Source: Gnetum montanum (lineage: Eukaryota; Streptophyta; Gnetopsida; Gnetales; Gnetaceae). From it: a stretch of 54,978 nucleotides of DNA. Position numbers and translations under genes: made by a program. The notes below the pieces were generated by a model. That model had not been told where the DNA came from. It did no database searches and saw only the letters and a list, made by a program, of their open reading frames with translations. Location of the stretch: the NCBI GenBank assembly GCA_015680685.1, contig MNCI01001302.1:2601-57578 (forward strand), written 5' to 3'. This document shows positions 33,512-44,639 of the stretch, in pieces. Every line of letters starts with the position of its first letter. The stretch's first letter is position 1.

Positions 33512-34432
33512 TGATGAAGTGCTTGATGGTCAATGCATTTACTAGGCTGTGTATATAGGACCCTGTATATGTGGCCTTGTAGACACAGCCCCATATACAC
33601 GACCCCATCGATGCGGCCCCATTGACGCATCCTTCCATGCATCGACGTGGCTCTGTTTACGCGTAGCCTATTTCGACCTATAAATAAGTGGGCTCCTACC
33701 CCAATTAGGAACCTTTCTAGTAGTTGTAGCGAAGCTCTTACATTTTTTTTTTTTTTGTAGGAGTTAGATTATTTTCCCAAGTGTATGCCCGCAGTGTGAT
33801 GCTTGTAATTGTACGGAACCTTTATTCAAGTGTGACGTACTTGGACATGTACATGATTGGCAATAAAGATCGAGATTATTTCATCATTGTAGCATTCACT
33901 TAGTTTTAATTATTTAATTCTTATTGTTAATTATTATTTTTATTTATTGTTTTCTTAGTTAATATTTCTTTATCATTATTTACTATTCCTGTTGTTAACT
34001 GCAGAATGAGTACGACTTAATCACGAGTATTTAAGTGTGACTACTTGGTAACCCAGTAGTGTACCTAGGATCTGCGCTTGGTAATCCCAGTAGTAGTCAT
34101 GCACAAGGTTCAAGATGTGTACAGATGATTAAGGAACAGATGCTCATTACACTTAGGCTATCTTAGACTCATTTCCTATTGCTCATTAGTTTAATCAATA
34201 TTGTTTTCCATTGTCTCTAGGAGTAGCATTAGTTTAGGATCACATCATACGCCTCACTCTAGACTAAACCATACATGACAAAGAAAATACTAGTCTAGGT
34301 GGGAAGACAACAAACTGTGATCAATGTGTAACGATCTAGATACAACAACTAGCTTGTCCATGGAGTTCAACCAGATCATGCATGAACGCTCTATTTGTAT
34401 GGTTCAGTGTAGGGTTACCTCGCCACTCATCA
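33512..34432 (+). repeat. 5' LTR of element E
   Basis: The 921-bp LTR has termini TGATGAAG and ACTCATCA. U3 boxes at 33540-33660 (TATATAGG, CTGTATATG, GCCCCATATAC, GGCCCCATTGAC types) lead to a TATA box (CTATAAATAAG) at 33678-33688. T-rich tract 33751-33765. A CAATAAAG poly(A)-like signal lies at about 33862. Confidence 0.85.
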
Positions 34433-34433
34433 T

Positions 34434-34451
34434 TGGCACCGTTGCTAGGGA
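34434..34451 (+). other. PBS of element E (tRNA-Asp type)
   Basis: TGGCACCGTTGCTAGGGAT, one base after the LTR end, differs from the Athila-type TGGCGCCGTTGCCGGGGAT by three transitions. Confidence 0.85.
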
Positions 34452-34571
34452 TGGTGCTAGCTATTTAGATTAGTTACATCATAAAAGATCACTGTAACAA
34501 ATCCTTGACAATATATCTTTCAAAAAAATAATAATAATAATTGTAATTAAATCACACAAAAATTTACAACC

Positions 34572-36569
34572 ATGTCTCTCCTACAAGACTATAATAATAT
34601 CACATCTAGTGAGGAAATTCATTGGCAAACCAACGAATATTATGACAATGAAGATTGGAGTACGCAACCTGAGGTGGAGATTTCTTATAAACATAAACGA
34701 ATACAACATCATCCCAATGCACAAAAGCATAACTTACCTGGTGACAATGAACCCCTACTAGCCACTACAAGCTTAACAAAAATACAAGAGGCTGTTCGAA
34801 TAGCCCGCAAGCTTCATAAGGAAATTTGTCTACCTGTGCTTGACTTAAATAACTTTCCCAAGTTTTCAAGAGGCTATGATTTAGATTTGCAACAACATTT
34901 ACAAGCCTTCTATGATGCCTATACATGGAACAATATTGATAATGGGTGGCAAAAAATTAAGCTCTTTCCTCTGACACTCGTTGGCCAAGCAAAAGCATGG
35001 TATAGGTCGTCAAAACCAAAATCAATTTGACGTTGGCCGACAATGGTAGAACTCTTCAATGAAAGATATCAAACCTATGCAAGAGTGTTAGCCTTGAGGA
35101 GACAAATCCAAGAATAGAAACAGGCATAACATGAACCCTTGGACATGGCCTTAGAAAGATATTATGCACTATTAAACAACTTCCCAAGCCATGGATTCTC
35201 CAAGGAAAGGCTAATGTACGATATCGTAGATGGACTCCGTAATGAAACAAGGGAGACCCTAGGAATGTACGCCTAAGGTCAACTATATGAGCTACGGACC
35301 CATCAACTCCAAGAGCTTATTAAGTAGATAGCAAAATAAGAAGGAGAAATAACTAAATGGGAGAATGTTGAAGGTTCTCAACAAGACCAAAATCTCAACT
35401 TAACAAGGGTCCATGATCATGAAGAGGAGAAATCAACTCACTTCAAGGAGGTAGAATCATCTTTGCCAATCCTACAATAACTAGATGAAATTGAGTCAAA
35501 GATCAATAAGATGATGGACTGGGTACAGGAAAGATATGGAGAATATGCCAACATTGTTAGAGGACAAACTATGCCAAATCGAGAAACAGGACAAGACACC
35601 ATGCGATAATCAGAAAGAAGGGTTGGAGAGAATAAGGATAAGAACTCAACTGCCAATCATACGTATTAATGTAATATTTGTTTGTACGATCACCCCAAAG
35701 GTTAATGTCCAATCTTGTCACATTTACATGAGCATTGGGGAGGAATGTTACATCCAGAGTTCGTACAAAAATACTGTGTCCAACCACAGTGGCAAAAACC
35801 TTAGTCATGTGGGAGGCCACCGCCAACTAGACCATACCCTTTATATGTCCCAGCACCAAATGCTTATTATGTTCAACACCCTGTTTCTCCAACAAGATCA
35901 ACATCCTCTACCTCACCTCATCGTTATCATTCTTCCAAGTACTATCCACCCATGTCCTCTCCAACAAGATCACCACCTCATGTGCCTTACACTTCTCCTC
36001 AACCTAAATATTCTCATACTTCACCCCCTTCTACATCACCACCAGCTATGCTAGAAGATTTTGCACCACAGCACCAACCAATAAACATTACTTGTGCTAC
36101 TACTGTCAACAGCAATGGAGGTCCTTCACAACATCAAAGGCGTCCCTTCTTTAGACGTGATCATCGAAAGGGACACCACAGTTCAAAAACCACTGCATCT
36201 ACCAACTTAGCACAAATCCAACACTGTGGTGCATCTTCCTCTTTGAAGCTAATGTCTAATGTTACCTTATCAAGGCCACCACCCAATACTCCAACAACCA
36301 TGGGGCCCAACGAATATTGCCACATGGGGAGACATGTTGATCCTTGCATACCATCTTACGGTTGCAAGTACCATAGTGGGCCAACTCCTTATAAATTAAC
36401 CACATCTTATAACTTGTCCCACTATGTCAACTCTAATCAATTGTGTGAATCCCAATGGGGTAAGTATGACCAGGTCCCAATATTTCCAACATGCAAGGAT
36501 CCCAACCTTCCATTTATTAATTCTAGCCATGCTCAACCATTTAGCTATGGGGGGTATCCTCCATTCTAA
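34572..36569 (+). pseudogene. gag: gag of element E
   Basis: ATG 34572 opens a clean 152-codon frame (to 35030). Its end is the capsid core: LDLNNFPKFSRGYDLDLQQH, then WQKIKLFPLTLVGQAKAWY. After a stop and frameshifts comes the Cys/His finger at 35670-35711 (CNIC, then DHPKG, a TAA where the parent had a Gln codon, then CP). The C-terminal Pro/Ser/His/Tyr-rich domain is open from 35952 to a TAA at 36567-36569. It is the best-preserved gag in the window. It packages RNA and forms particles, and pol would have to come from a relative such as C or F. Confidence 0.85.
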
Positions 36570-37515
36570 CAACACAGAATTAATAAATATTTTTCTGTTT
36601 CTTTAATTTTTCAACTTTTTGTTTCCATTTTTTCACCTTTTAATTTATTGTTTTATCTTTTTGTCTTTTTATCTTTTTATGTGTAATCTCATCTACAAAT
36701 AAAACACTCATGTGGCTCGTTGGTTGAGGTGTTATTCTATATTATCAAGTCTCAGGTGACTAATTATTTGAACAACAATCCCATCACATCCACCCAACCA
36801 TTCTATTAATAAGAGGTTCTCCTCTAGGTACAATGATATTCTTGTCATCATGAAACTTAAAAGTAATTTTGTGCTCATTATGCCCAAAGTGAAAAAATGA
36901 TGGACTAAGAGGGACTGGCCAGGGTGTGACATCAAGGAAAATTGTGGATTCTTTTTGGTGACATCTATAGGTGCCATCATGCAGCTTGGTTGTATTAAGA
37001 TCCATGTAGATCTAACAAAAAATGGGAGTAAGAGTATTAAAGGCACCTGATAAAGAACCTAACACTATTCTAGGGGGTCCCACTAGAAAGACATGCACCC
37101 ATGCCTGAAGGTAGGTGGCTACTCTGGATTAAGATTACTTTAAAAAAAAAGAAAAAAAAAAGAGAGAACAAGCGAGTGTGCCAAAGCGGCCAAACAAAAA
37201 GTATGCTGCAAAGAAATTTCAAGTCACTCCTCCCTTGCACGAAATGCCAAGTGATCGTATGCCGTGTTGTCATGGTGCTCTTATGGTTGTCCATCATTNN
37301 NNNNNNNNNNNNNNNNNNNNNNNNNNNNNNNNNNNNNNNNNNNNNNNNNNNNNNNNNNNNNNNNNNNNNNNNNNNNNNNNNNNNNNNNNNNNNNNNNNNN
37401 NNNNNNNNNNNNNNNNNNGTAATTTGTACTTGTTGCACACCACCACATCATCTTATACCCTCCGAGTATTTCATTGCCAAATCTACTCTTTCCTTTGTCA
37501 TTATTTTATCAAACG
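36570..37515 (+). other. Spacer of element E with purine tract
   Basis: Aligns with 2190-3500 of element A, including the purine tract (37139-37171). It carries no pol-derived sequence. It ends where LTR sequence starts at about 37516. Confidence 0.65.
37299..37418. other. Assembly gap (120 N)
   Basis: A run of N inside the spacer of element E. The matching interval in element A (2916-3280) is 365 bp, so the gap length is probably not a measured one, or the copies differ by a deletion. Confidence 0.95.
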
Positions 37516-37777
37516 TTTCCTATTACTCATTAGTTTAATCAATATTATTCTCCATTGTCTCTAGGAGTAGCATTAGTTTAGGATCACATCATACACCTCA
37601 CTCTGGACTAAACCATATGTGATAAAGAAAATACTAGTCCAGGTGGAAAGACAGCGAACTGCAATCAACGTGTAACGATCTAGATACCACAACTAGCCTA
37701 TCCACGAAGTTCAATCAGATCATGCATGAATGCTCGTATTTGTATGGTTGAGTGTAGGGGTACCTCGCCACTCATCA

Positions 37778-38650
37778 CATATGAATCACAAAGTGTTCAC
37801 ATGCAATTCAGTCAAATTCCATGGATGCTATAGTTTCCGATGCACTAGTCTTTTAGATAGTGAACCTTGCCCTAAAGTGGTTTGTTATCCTTCCAATTAC
37901 ACTTGTGATGTAAAAGGTATGGTTAAGTGTAACCGAGGCAAATGATTTTTATCGTTTTATGTTTTATGTTCTTGGGTACTTCAATAAAGAGATGAAGTAT
38001 TTTAATAACTAATTTAATTTTACTTAACTAGCCTTTAAATAGTCCTAAAATAAGCATCCTATCCCATTTTTCATACACATCTTGAACCCATGTATCCACT
38101 ATTGGGTTACCAAGTGCTACGCTACTAGGCACACCAAGCAGTCGTACTTATGTACTTAATCTATTTAGCTTAATTAATTAAATAATTTCTTAAAGCCTAA
38201 TATAGCTTAATTAATTGCATATTTAATGAAAACAATAAATGCATAAATAAAACATTTAAACTATTTAGAATGCTATAAGGTTTATCAACAAGCTCATCTT
38301 TATTATCGTACGCACTAGTGTGGTTCAGGTAAAATAGTGCTCAAATAAAGATTCATACACTCAATGAATCCTACTACGAGCACTCGGGTAAATATTCTAA
38401 CTTTCAAACGTAAAAACTACAAGATTTCAACTACTACTATGACTTGAATGCCCATAAACATGACTAGGAGATCGTATATATACTTTTTTCTACAGTACTG
38501 CATTGAAGGGGGCCCGTAGATGTACCAAATGCTACATCAATGTAGCCCTATCGATGAAGGAACACCATGTAAATGGGGCCCTGTTGACAGGGGCTTGTTG
38601 ATGAGGCCACATCAATGAGGGCTCGCCAACGTGACACTTTGATGCTGATA
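37778..38650 (-). repeat. 5' LTR of element C, main part right of E
   Basis: Aligns with 20760-21655. TATA-like TATATATAC at 38474-38484. U3 boxes (GGGGGCCC, GGGGCCCTGTTGACAGGGGC types) at 38510-38640. The outer terminus near 38648 has decayed from TGATGAG. Confidence 0.75.
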
Positions 38651-39183
38651 AGTCCTTTTCATTTTCTCCAAGGCATAATGATCATGAGTTAATTTTAGTT
38701 TTATGTGAGAAGAACCATATTACTTTCATCATGAAGACCTCTTATTTATACAAACTAGAGGGATGGATGATGTGGTCTCACTACTTTATATAATTAGTTA
38801 TCTAATCATCCTGATAGCATAGGATAAAGACCCAATACATGGTGTTGACTTCTACATTATGACTAACAACATTATTAACAAAAACATAGTAAATATCTAT
38901 AAAGCACAAAAGAAATGACTTAGAAAAAGAAAAAATTATAAAGTAAAGAAAAAATAACAAGAATTGAAAAAACATATTAAAAATTGGAAGTTTTTGAGGA
39001 AATAGAAAAATGATAAAAAAAATTGTGAAATAAAAAGTGAAAATGCAGTTATTAGTTCTTAATTTAAGATGGGGCATCTCCCATATGAATAAACTCATGG
39101 GTGAGCATTCAAAAAATGGACTACATATTTTCTTGATTATACATTATAAATTATCCATTTATCATTTTTAGTCAGTTAAGTTT

Positions 39184-39534
39184 TCACTTGTTAGTACATT
39201 TAACATTGATGATAATCAAGTTTCGATTATTTGGAGACATATATTCAACTTGACCCAAAGTTGTCTTCTTTTTAGAGGGTCTAAATATGTTTCCTTTCTG
39301 ATTTTCTATTCTAGTTCTTAGATCTTCTTGTTTAACATTTTCTTCTAGTGTATGGTTAGAGTGTAACAAGTCCTTCTCTAAGTTTTCTGTTTGGTTCATT
39401 TTCTTAGGAAAATAGCAAATAAGTGTGGTGGATGTTTCCATACATCTTTTTGATGACTTGGTATTCTCATTTTCTAGCCACACAGTGTCTTTTAGTGTAA
39501 TGGCTATTGTGTAGACATGATTTTGCATACACAC
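39184..39534 (-). pseudogene. Hydrophilic ORF remnant in element G
   Basis: A 116-codon minus-strand frame rich in Lys, Glu, Asn and Thr, with no motif recognised. Its position after gag on the same strand suggests a gag C-terminal or gag-pol linker region. It could also be chance. Confidence 0.25.
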
Positions 39535-39899
39535 TTATTCCTCAAGTTTGTTATGGGTTGGTATAGGAATCATGTTAATACTTTGAACTTTTGACCTACA
39601 ACTACAACCTTTATCATTATTAATAATGCATGGAATTTTCTATCTTTTCACAATACCATGTTCAGCTTTTATGTTTTGTTTTAAAGTGGTGAGGATTGTT
39701 GACTTTTGCATAGCATTACAAGGCATTGTTTTTGTAAGAAGGAGGTTACACCATGTTGTTTTTATGCTAGTTCTAATGAGCTAGTAGGTCTACTAGTTTT
39801 ATTCACATGTGTGGGAATGGTCTTAAAGAAGGAACATTTCCAAGGCTTTTGTTGAGGATTACTACCACTACTATCCCTTTGTATATTCACAACATAAAT

Positions 39900-41330
39900 T
39901 ACATTCTTCTATTGAGATTATGGTGCCAATTCATCTTGCATTATTAGTTGTGGAATATGTTGGAGGAAAGTATGAGAGTATTGAGGATGTGATGGATGAT
40001 GTGAGACATGGGATGGTGATCCCATAGGAGATGTTGTGAGTTGATGGTATTCAAAAGGGTAATAATAGTAGTAAGTTGAGACATGGATAATAGAACCATT
40101 AAAAGGAATAGATTGTTCAACATAATATCCATAAGGGTTCAGCTGCTAATAGGGATATTCTTAGTTTGGTGATGGCATCCCCCAAAACTATGGGTTTTTC
40201 CATTGTTGTTGATAGTAGTCTTGAGGTTGAGGAGTAGTCCTACTTGGATAGTACTATTGGTTGTAGGACTATTTATAATTGTCTTCTTGATAAGGTAATA
40301 TTCTAGGAATTTGCTTTATCATGATCTTAGGATTCAAAAAGAAATCTCTTAACTCTTGTAAATGTAACATAACTAGGCAATAGCCCTTTGAAAGTTCATA
40401 TTGACAAATGTTACATCCATCCTCCTCCTCTAAATTAAACTCTCCAGCCTCTTCTACTACAATTTTTTTTCCTTTTTGCCAATAAGTGTCCTTTCCTATT
40501 TCCTTATTGTTTTTCCTATTTTTATCTTGATCACTTAATCCTACTTACTTTACCTTCTCCTTTATGCTTTTCAAGTTGATTGTAACTTTTTCATTTATCA
40601 ACTCCAACATCTTATCTACCCTTGCATCAATCTTAATGATGGACTTTTGTATTGGCAAGGTTTTACATGAAATCAACTCATTAAAAGATACCTCTTCTTC
40701 TTAATCATAAATATGGATCTCCTTTTTGCAAAGGGTTGGATCCTAGTTATATTTCTCTACACTCTCCCACTTGGACAATTCTTCATCTTCTTTTGCAACA
40801 TGTTCAAAAAGCCTTTGTATCTAATAAACTTTCAATTTTGATAATCTTCCTTGGGCATAGATCCCACAGGTCTTCCTCATTTATTATGAAGCCCATCTAT
40901 GATGTAAAAAAACATGCTTCTTTTGAGAAAATCCATGGTCTAGGTATCTATGCAATAGAGAATAGTATCTATTCAAGGTTGCATCAATGGATTTATTATT
41001 CTCTTTTATCTTATATTTATTTTCTTAGATTATATACACTTAAATATGTTTGGTATTTCTCGTTGAGTAGCTCAAGCATTGTAGACCATTGATGAATTGA
41101 ATCTACTTCCAATAATCTATAAAAACTTTTAGTTCTTTTATTAGTATCCTAGGATAGAACTTAAGCTTTTGTCACTTAATTTTATTATTTTTCAGTGTGC
41201 AAGCATCATATAAGTCTTGTAAATGATTTTGTAGATCAAAATTATAGCCTCCCTCAAATTTAGAAATGTTAATCATATGAATTCATTTGAGGCAAATTTC
41301 CCTTTGATGCCTATGGGGTATTCTGAATGA
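39900..41330 (-). pseudogene. gag: gag remnant of element G
   Basis: On the minus strand a Cys finger start (CNICQYELSKGYC) is encoded with CNIC at 40415-40404. It is preceded by Lys-rich coding sequence and followed by a Pro/Tyr/His-rich tail (40300-39940), in the same order as gag of B and C. The upstream end near 41280 shows a trace of the capsid core. Stops are frequent. Confidence 0.55.
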
Positions 41331-41332
41331 GA

Positions 41333-42468
41333 ATTAAGAACTTAGAAGGGTGGTTAAATGAGTTTTCCAAATCACAATTTGATTAACTGCAAACATCACA
41401 CCTAAATTTTACGTCATTCTCCAACTTGAGCATGTCCACACTTAGATGGTAGAATCCTTGCACACCTCAGGACTTTGTTTCTCAAAAATGTGGTTTGAAG
41501 GATATCATACCTTGTATAAGCTCTAAGCTCCACACTAGGGTGTTTCATTGCTGTGAAACCACTCAACCTTGTAAGGTCCTGACAAGCTTCAAATGTGATT
41601 TTAAGGATCCCACAACCTTTACAAAATTAAGCTCCTCTTTGCAATGTTTTGACATGACACAAATACTCAATCACGTAGGATCACAACAACTCAATTACAA
41701 TGCCTTCTCGCAAGAAGCACATTAACCCTGCATGGCTACAAAAGAGAAATAAAAAACACAAGAGTGTAACTTAAATTACAGGTCCCTGTACTTTGAAGCA
41801 TAGTTCTACAAACAATCAAGTAAATGATATGACAAATGAAGTACATGAGTATAATAAAATAAAATAGATAATGATTTCTTTGACATTGACAATTCTTGTT
41901 GAATTCTTAAGAGTTTGAAATCTTCTTATAGCCTTGAAGTTTTTGAAAATACCTTAGAATTCATTCATGCAATGGCTAGTGTATACATCTCCTTCGATAT
42001 TGGGACATCTCTCTAAAATCAACTTCAACTCTAGGGAGACATCTCCTTTCAAGATGGGATGTCTCTAGGGAGACATCTTCTTTCCAAAGGAGACCCCTCC
42101 TATTTTTTGGAGATGTCTTCTTATTAATGCACTCCTCTCAACCAAGATGTCTTCTTATTAATGCACTCCTCTCAACCAAGATGTCTTCTGTCCCTTTGAT
42201 ACATCTTGTCAACTTTTGAGCTTTCGTTCTTGAGACATTATCTTATTGATTTGGCTTCTTTTCAATTCTTGAAGCATCTTCATTCAACTCGTAGCCTTCA
42301 TTCTTATCCATGCTTATCCATGCTCTTATCTTGCCCATGTAGTCTCTACTTTGACATCTCTATGTAGATCTCACTTCTTGAGTTCTTATTCTTGCCTTGC
42401 AAAAGCATCACATTCCACAACATTCTATGTTCTTCATTTTCCTTAAGGTTTTGACATACCAAAAGGTT
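41333..42468 (-). repeat. LTR of copia H
   Basis: Aligns with the copia LTRs at 5445-6579 and 10141-11252, including the inner-end block AACTTAGAAGGGTGG and the outer-end block GACATACCAAAAGG. A PPT (plus strand TCTCCCTCTTTTT) lies just outside at 42472-42486, so it is the 3' LTR of a minus-strand element. Confidence 0.75.
41985..42205. repeat. GACATCT box array with an exact 34-bp tandem repeat
   Basis: About nine GACATCT / AGATGTC boxes. 42112-42145 and 42146-42179 are two identical 34-bp units starting GATGTCTTCTTATTAATGCA; a third partial unit starts at 42180. Confidence 0.8.
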
Positions 42469-42844
42469 AAAAATCTCCCTCTTTTTGGTGATGTCCAAAA
42501 CTTAAGAAAATAGGTGAGTTGATAAACAATAACAATAACTAATAAAAATATTAAGACATATAAATTCTAGTGGTAGCCAAGGTTATGACTAGGATAATGG
42601 CTCTAAAGCTTAAGGCACAGGGTAGAGATCGCATGAAATCTAAATGAAATCATACTATGCAAAGGAAAAACCCATCTTCATAATAATGCAACAAAACACA
42701 TGATATAAAAGCATGATTTGTCCATAGCATAATCTATCCACAATACATACAACCATCAAAATACCCTCAACATGTACAAAAACCACATGTGTGTACATCA
42801 TCAAACTATCCATAAATCACCAAAAACTCTCCCCTTTTTTGGAC
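42469..42844 (-). other. 3' untranslated internal region of copia H with two PPT-like tracts
   Basis: Two purine-rich tracts with similar context occur on the minus strand: 42486-42472 next to the LTR, and 42846-42828 (GTCCAAAAAAGGGGAGAG) at the end of the ORF remnant. Both are preceded by a GACATC or AATGTCC block. No coding sequence was seen between them. Confidence 0.45.
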
Positions 42845-43535
42845 ATTAGCAAAAAGGAGGGATGACCTAAGAACTCTAATCACTAACCTCTGTGGCACCT
42901 TCAAAGTCCTCATTTGAAGCAACTACACCATGAGAAGGTTTGTAAGTCTTCTCATCATCATCATCATTATTGTTATTAGTGTTTGAGACATGTTGCTCAA
43001 CATCATCATCTAAAGATGGTACTCAAATAGGAGCTCTCCATGGATGAAGCTTCATTTGAAATTGAGATGAAGCTAGTGGATCTTATTGGGATGGAGCAAA
43101 CTAAGAAGATGAGGATACACCCTTGCTCTGATAGGTGAGGGGATCGACAAGCCTCCATTGAGATGAAGTCCCAAAGATGCTCTCCATGACTTGTTGCTTA
43201 AAAGATCTAGGAGCATCATCCTAATGAGGAAAACCGGGTCCTTGCTGCATGGGATCAGGATGCTTCCCTTGGACACGTGCTAGTGATGCATCATGCTCCT
43301 CTAAATCAAACTCATTTTCTGAATCATAGGTCTAGCAAGATCTAATTACTACTAAATGTATCAATGGAATAGGAACATACTCCTCATTGTCTAAAATGGA
43401 AGGAGTGGTGATTTCCTCAAACTACTCCCCATCAGAAGGAAGAGGTACTCTAGCTACATCCATTCCCTTACACAAGTAAGAGAGATTTCTACCAATCATC
43501 CCTAAGGTATGATTAAATGGCTAAATCAGCTTCTT
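42845..43535 (-). pseudogene. Unidentified acidic ORF upstream of the copia H 3' LTR
   Basis: One minus-strand frame reads for about 230 codons with roughly eight stops, most of them TAG at places that look like former CAG codons. Visible blocks are DVARVPLPSDGE, NEEYVPIPLIHLVV, SENEFDLEEHDAS, then a Gln/Ser/Pro-rich middle (QQVMESIFGTSSQWRLVDP) and an acidic end (NNNNDDDDEKTYKP). It is hydrophilic with no membrane segment. I recognise no family. It lies where some copia elements carry an extra 3' ORF. It may instead belong to another insertion. Confidence 0.4.
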
Positions 43536-43554
43536 TAGGGAAGATCTCACTTGT

Positions 43555-44505
43555 TGATGAGTGGTAAGATACCCCTATGTCCAACCATACAAATCACAAA
43601 GCATTCACGCGTGATCCAATCAAATTTCGTGAAATTTATAGTTTCCAATGCACTAGTCTTCTAGGAAGTGAATCTTGCCCTAAAGTCATTCCTTATCTTC
43701 CCAATTACACTTGTGATGTACAAAGATATGGTTAAGTGTAATCAAGGCATATGATTTTTATCATTTAATGTCTTATGTTCCTTGGTGCTTGGGGAGAGAG
43801 AGAGATAAAGTAATTTAATGACTAATCTAAATTAACTAACTAACTAGTCTCTAACTGATTCTAACATAAGCATCTAGTCCCACTTTAGGTACACATCCGA
43901 AACCCACGTATCCACTGCTGGGTTACCAAGCACTATGCTATTAGGTGCACCAAGTAATAATGCTACTAGGATTACCAAGCGATACATGTTATGTTCAAAG
44001 CAGTCATACTTATGTATTTAATTTATCTAGCTTATCTTACTTACTTAGCTCAATTATTGGAAAACATTAAATAAACAACTAAAAGCATTGAATGCATGAA
44101 TAAATATTTAAACTATCCAAAATGTTACAAGGTTTATCAAGAAGCTCATCTTTATTGTCGTACACACTATTGTGCTCAGGTACAACAATGTTTAAATAAA
44201 GATTTGTACACTTAATGACTCCTACTACAACCACTTAGGAAAATATTCTAACTTTCAAATGAAAAAACTGTAAGAACTTTGTTACACTATGATTGACTAA
44301 TGCCATAAATTGGGCTAATGAGTGTGTATTTATAAGTAAGAATAGACCTTGCATTGATAGGGCTTAGTCAACGCATGAAATGATGCATTTATGGGGCCTC
44401 ATTGACACATGAAATGATGCATCAATAGGGCCTAGTTCATCAGGCCCAATTGATGGGGCCTAGTCAACTAGGCCCAATTGACATAGCCACCCACAACTCA
44501 TATTA
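43555..44505 (-). repeat. 3' LTR of element F
   Basis: The LTR ends CTCATCA at 43555 on the minus strand; its 5' end near 44505 is decayed. TATA (ACTTATAAATACAC) at 44323-44336. U3 boxes at 44343-44480 are of the GGGCCTAGTCAACTAGGCCC / CCCAATTGAC class. Confidence 0.8.
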
Positions 44506-44639
44506 TCCTCATGATTGATAGGATTATTGAATGACACTAGACTTAACAAATTGACTTCACAAAATTGAATACCCAAGTATATAAATCAACACATTACAAA
44601 AATTGTAGTGTTCATGACACAAAATTCAACACTATGACA

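Larger units (their letters stand above)
33512..37777 (+). mobile_element. Element E: pol-less Ty3 element nested in the LTR of C
   Basis: 5' LTR 33512-34432, PBS 34434-34451, gag 34572-36569, spacer to about 37515, then only the last 260 bp of the 3' LTR (to 37777). Flanks CATAA (33507-33511) and CATAT (37778-37782) are a one-mismatch target duplication inside the CCATATGAATC of the host LTR. No pol, internal promoter or ORF-X remains: the spacer is fused to the 3' LTR in mid-U3/R. It contains the assembly gap. Confidence 0.85.
20739..38650 (-). mobile_element. Element C: near-complete Athila/Tat-like Ty3 element with ORF-X (interrupted by E)
   Basis: On the minus strand: 5' LTR (38650 to 37778 plus 33511 to 33475, split by E), PBS, gag, protease, RT, RNase H, integrase, spacer, internal promoter, leader intron, ORF-X, 3' LTR (21655 to 20739). 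Without E the element is about 13.6 kb, large for Ty3 but in the range of Athila-type elements, which also carry an extra ORF after integrase. RT motifs YPI-SEWVSP and FLDGYSGYNQI and the tRNA-Asp-type PBS place it near Athila/Tat. All genes are broken. Confidence 0.75.
38650..41332 (-). mobile_element. Element G: divergent Ty3 gag-bearing fragment
   Basis: The minus-strand sequence resembles the gag C-terminal half of elements B and C but is clearly more distant. It is bounded by the LTR of C on the left and the copia H LTR on the right. No LTR or pol of its own was seen. 38650-39180 is AT-rich and shows no feature. Confidence 0.5.

Noticed and set aside
36732-37046. Minus-strand open frames in the spacer of E, also partly open in A (about 2380-2560)
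   Set aside because: Differences between the two copies fall on all codon positions and change many residues, so there is no sign of protein-level conservation; they are on the antisense strand of a spacer.
43073-43276. 67-codon minus-strand frame in copia H
   Set aside because: Off-frame shadow of the longer acidic ORF remnant 42845-43535.
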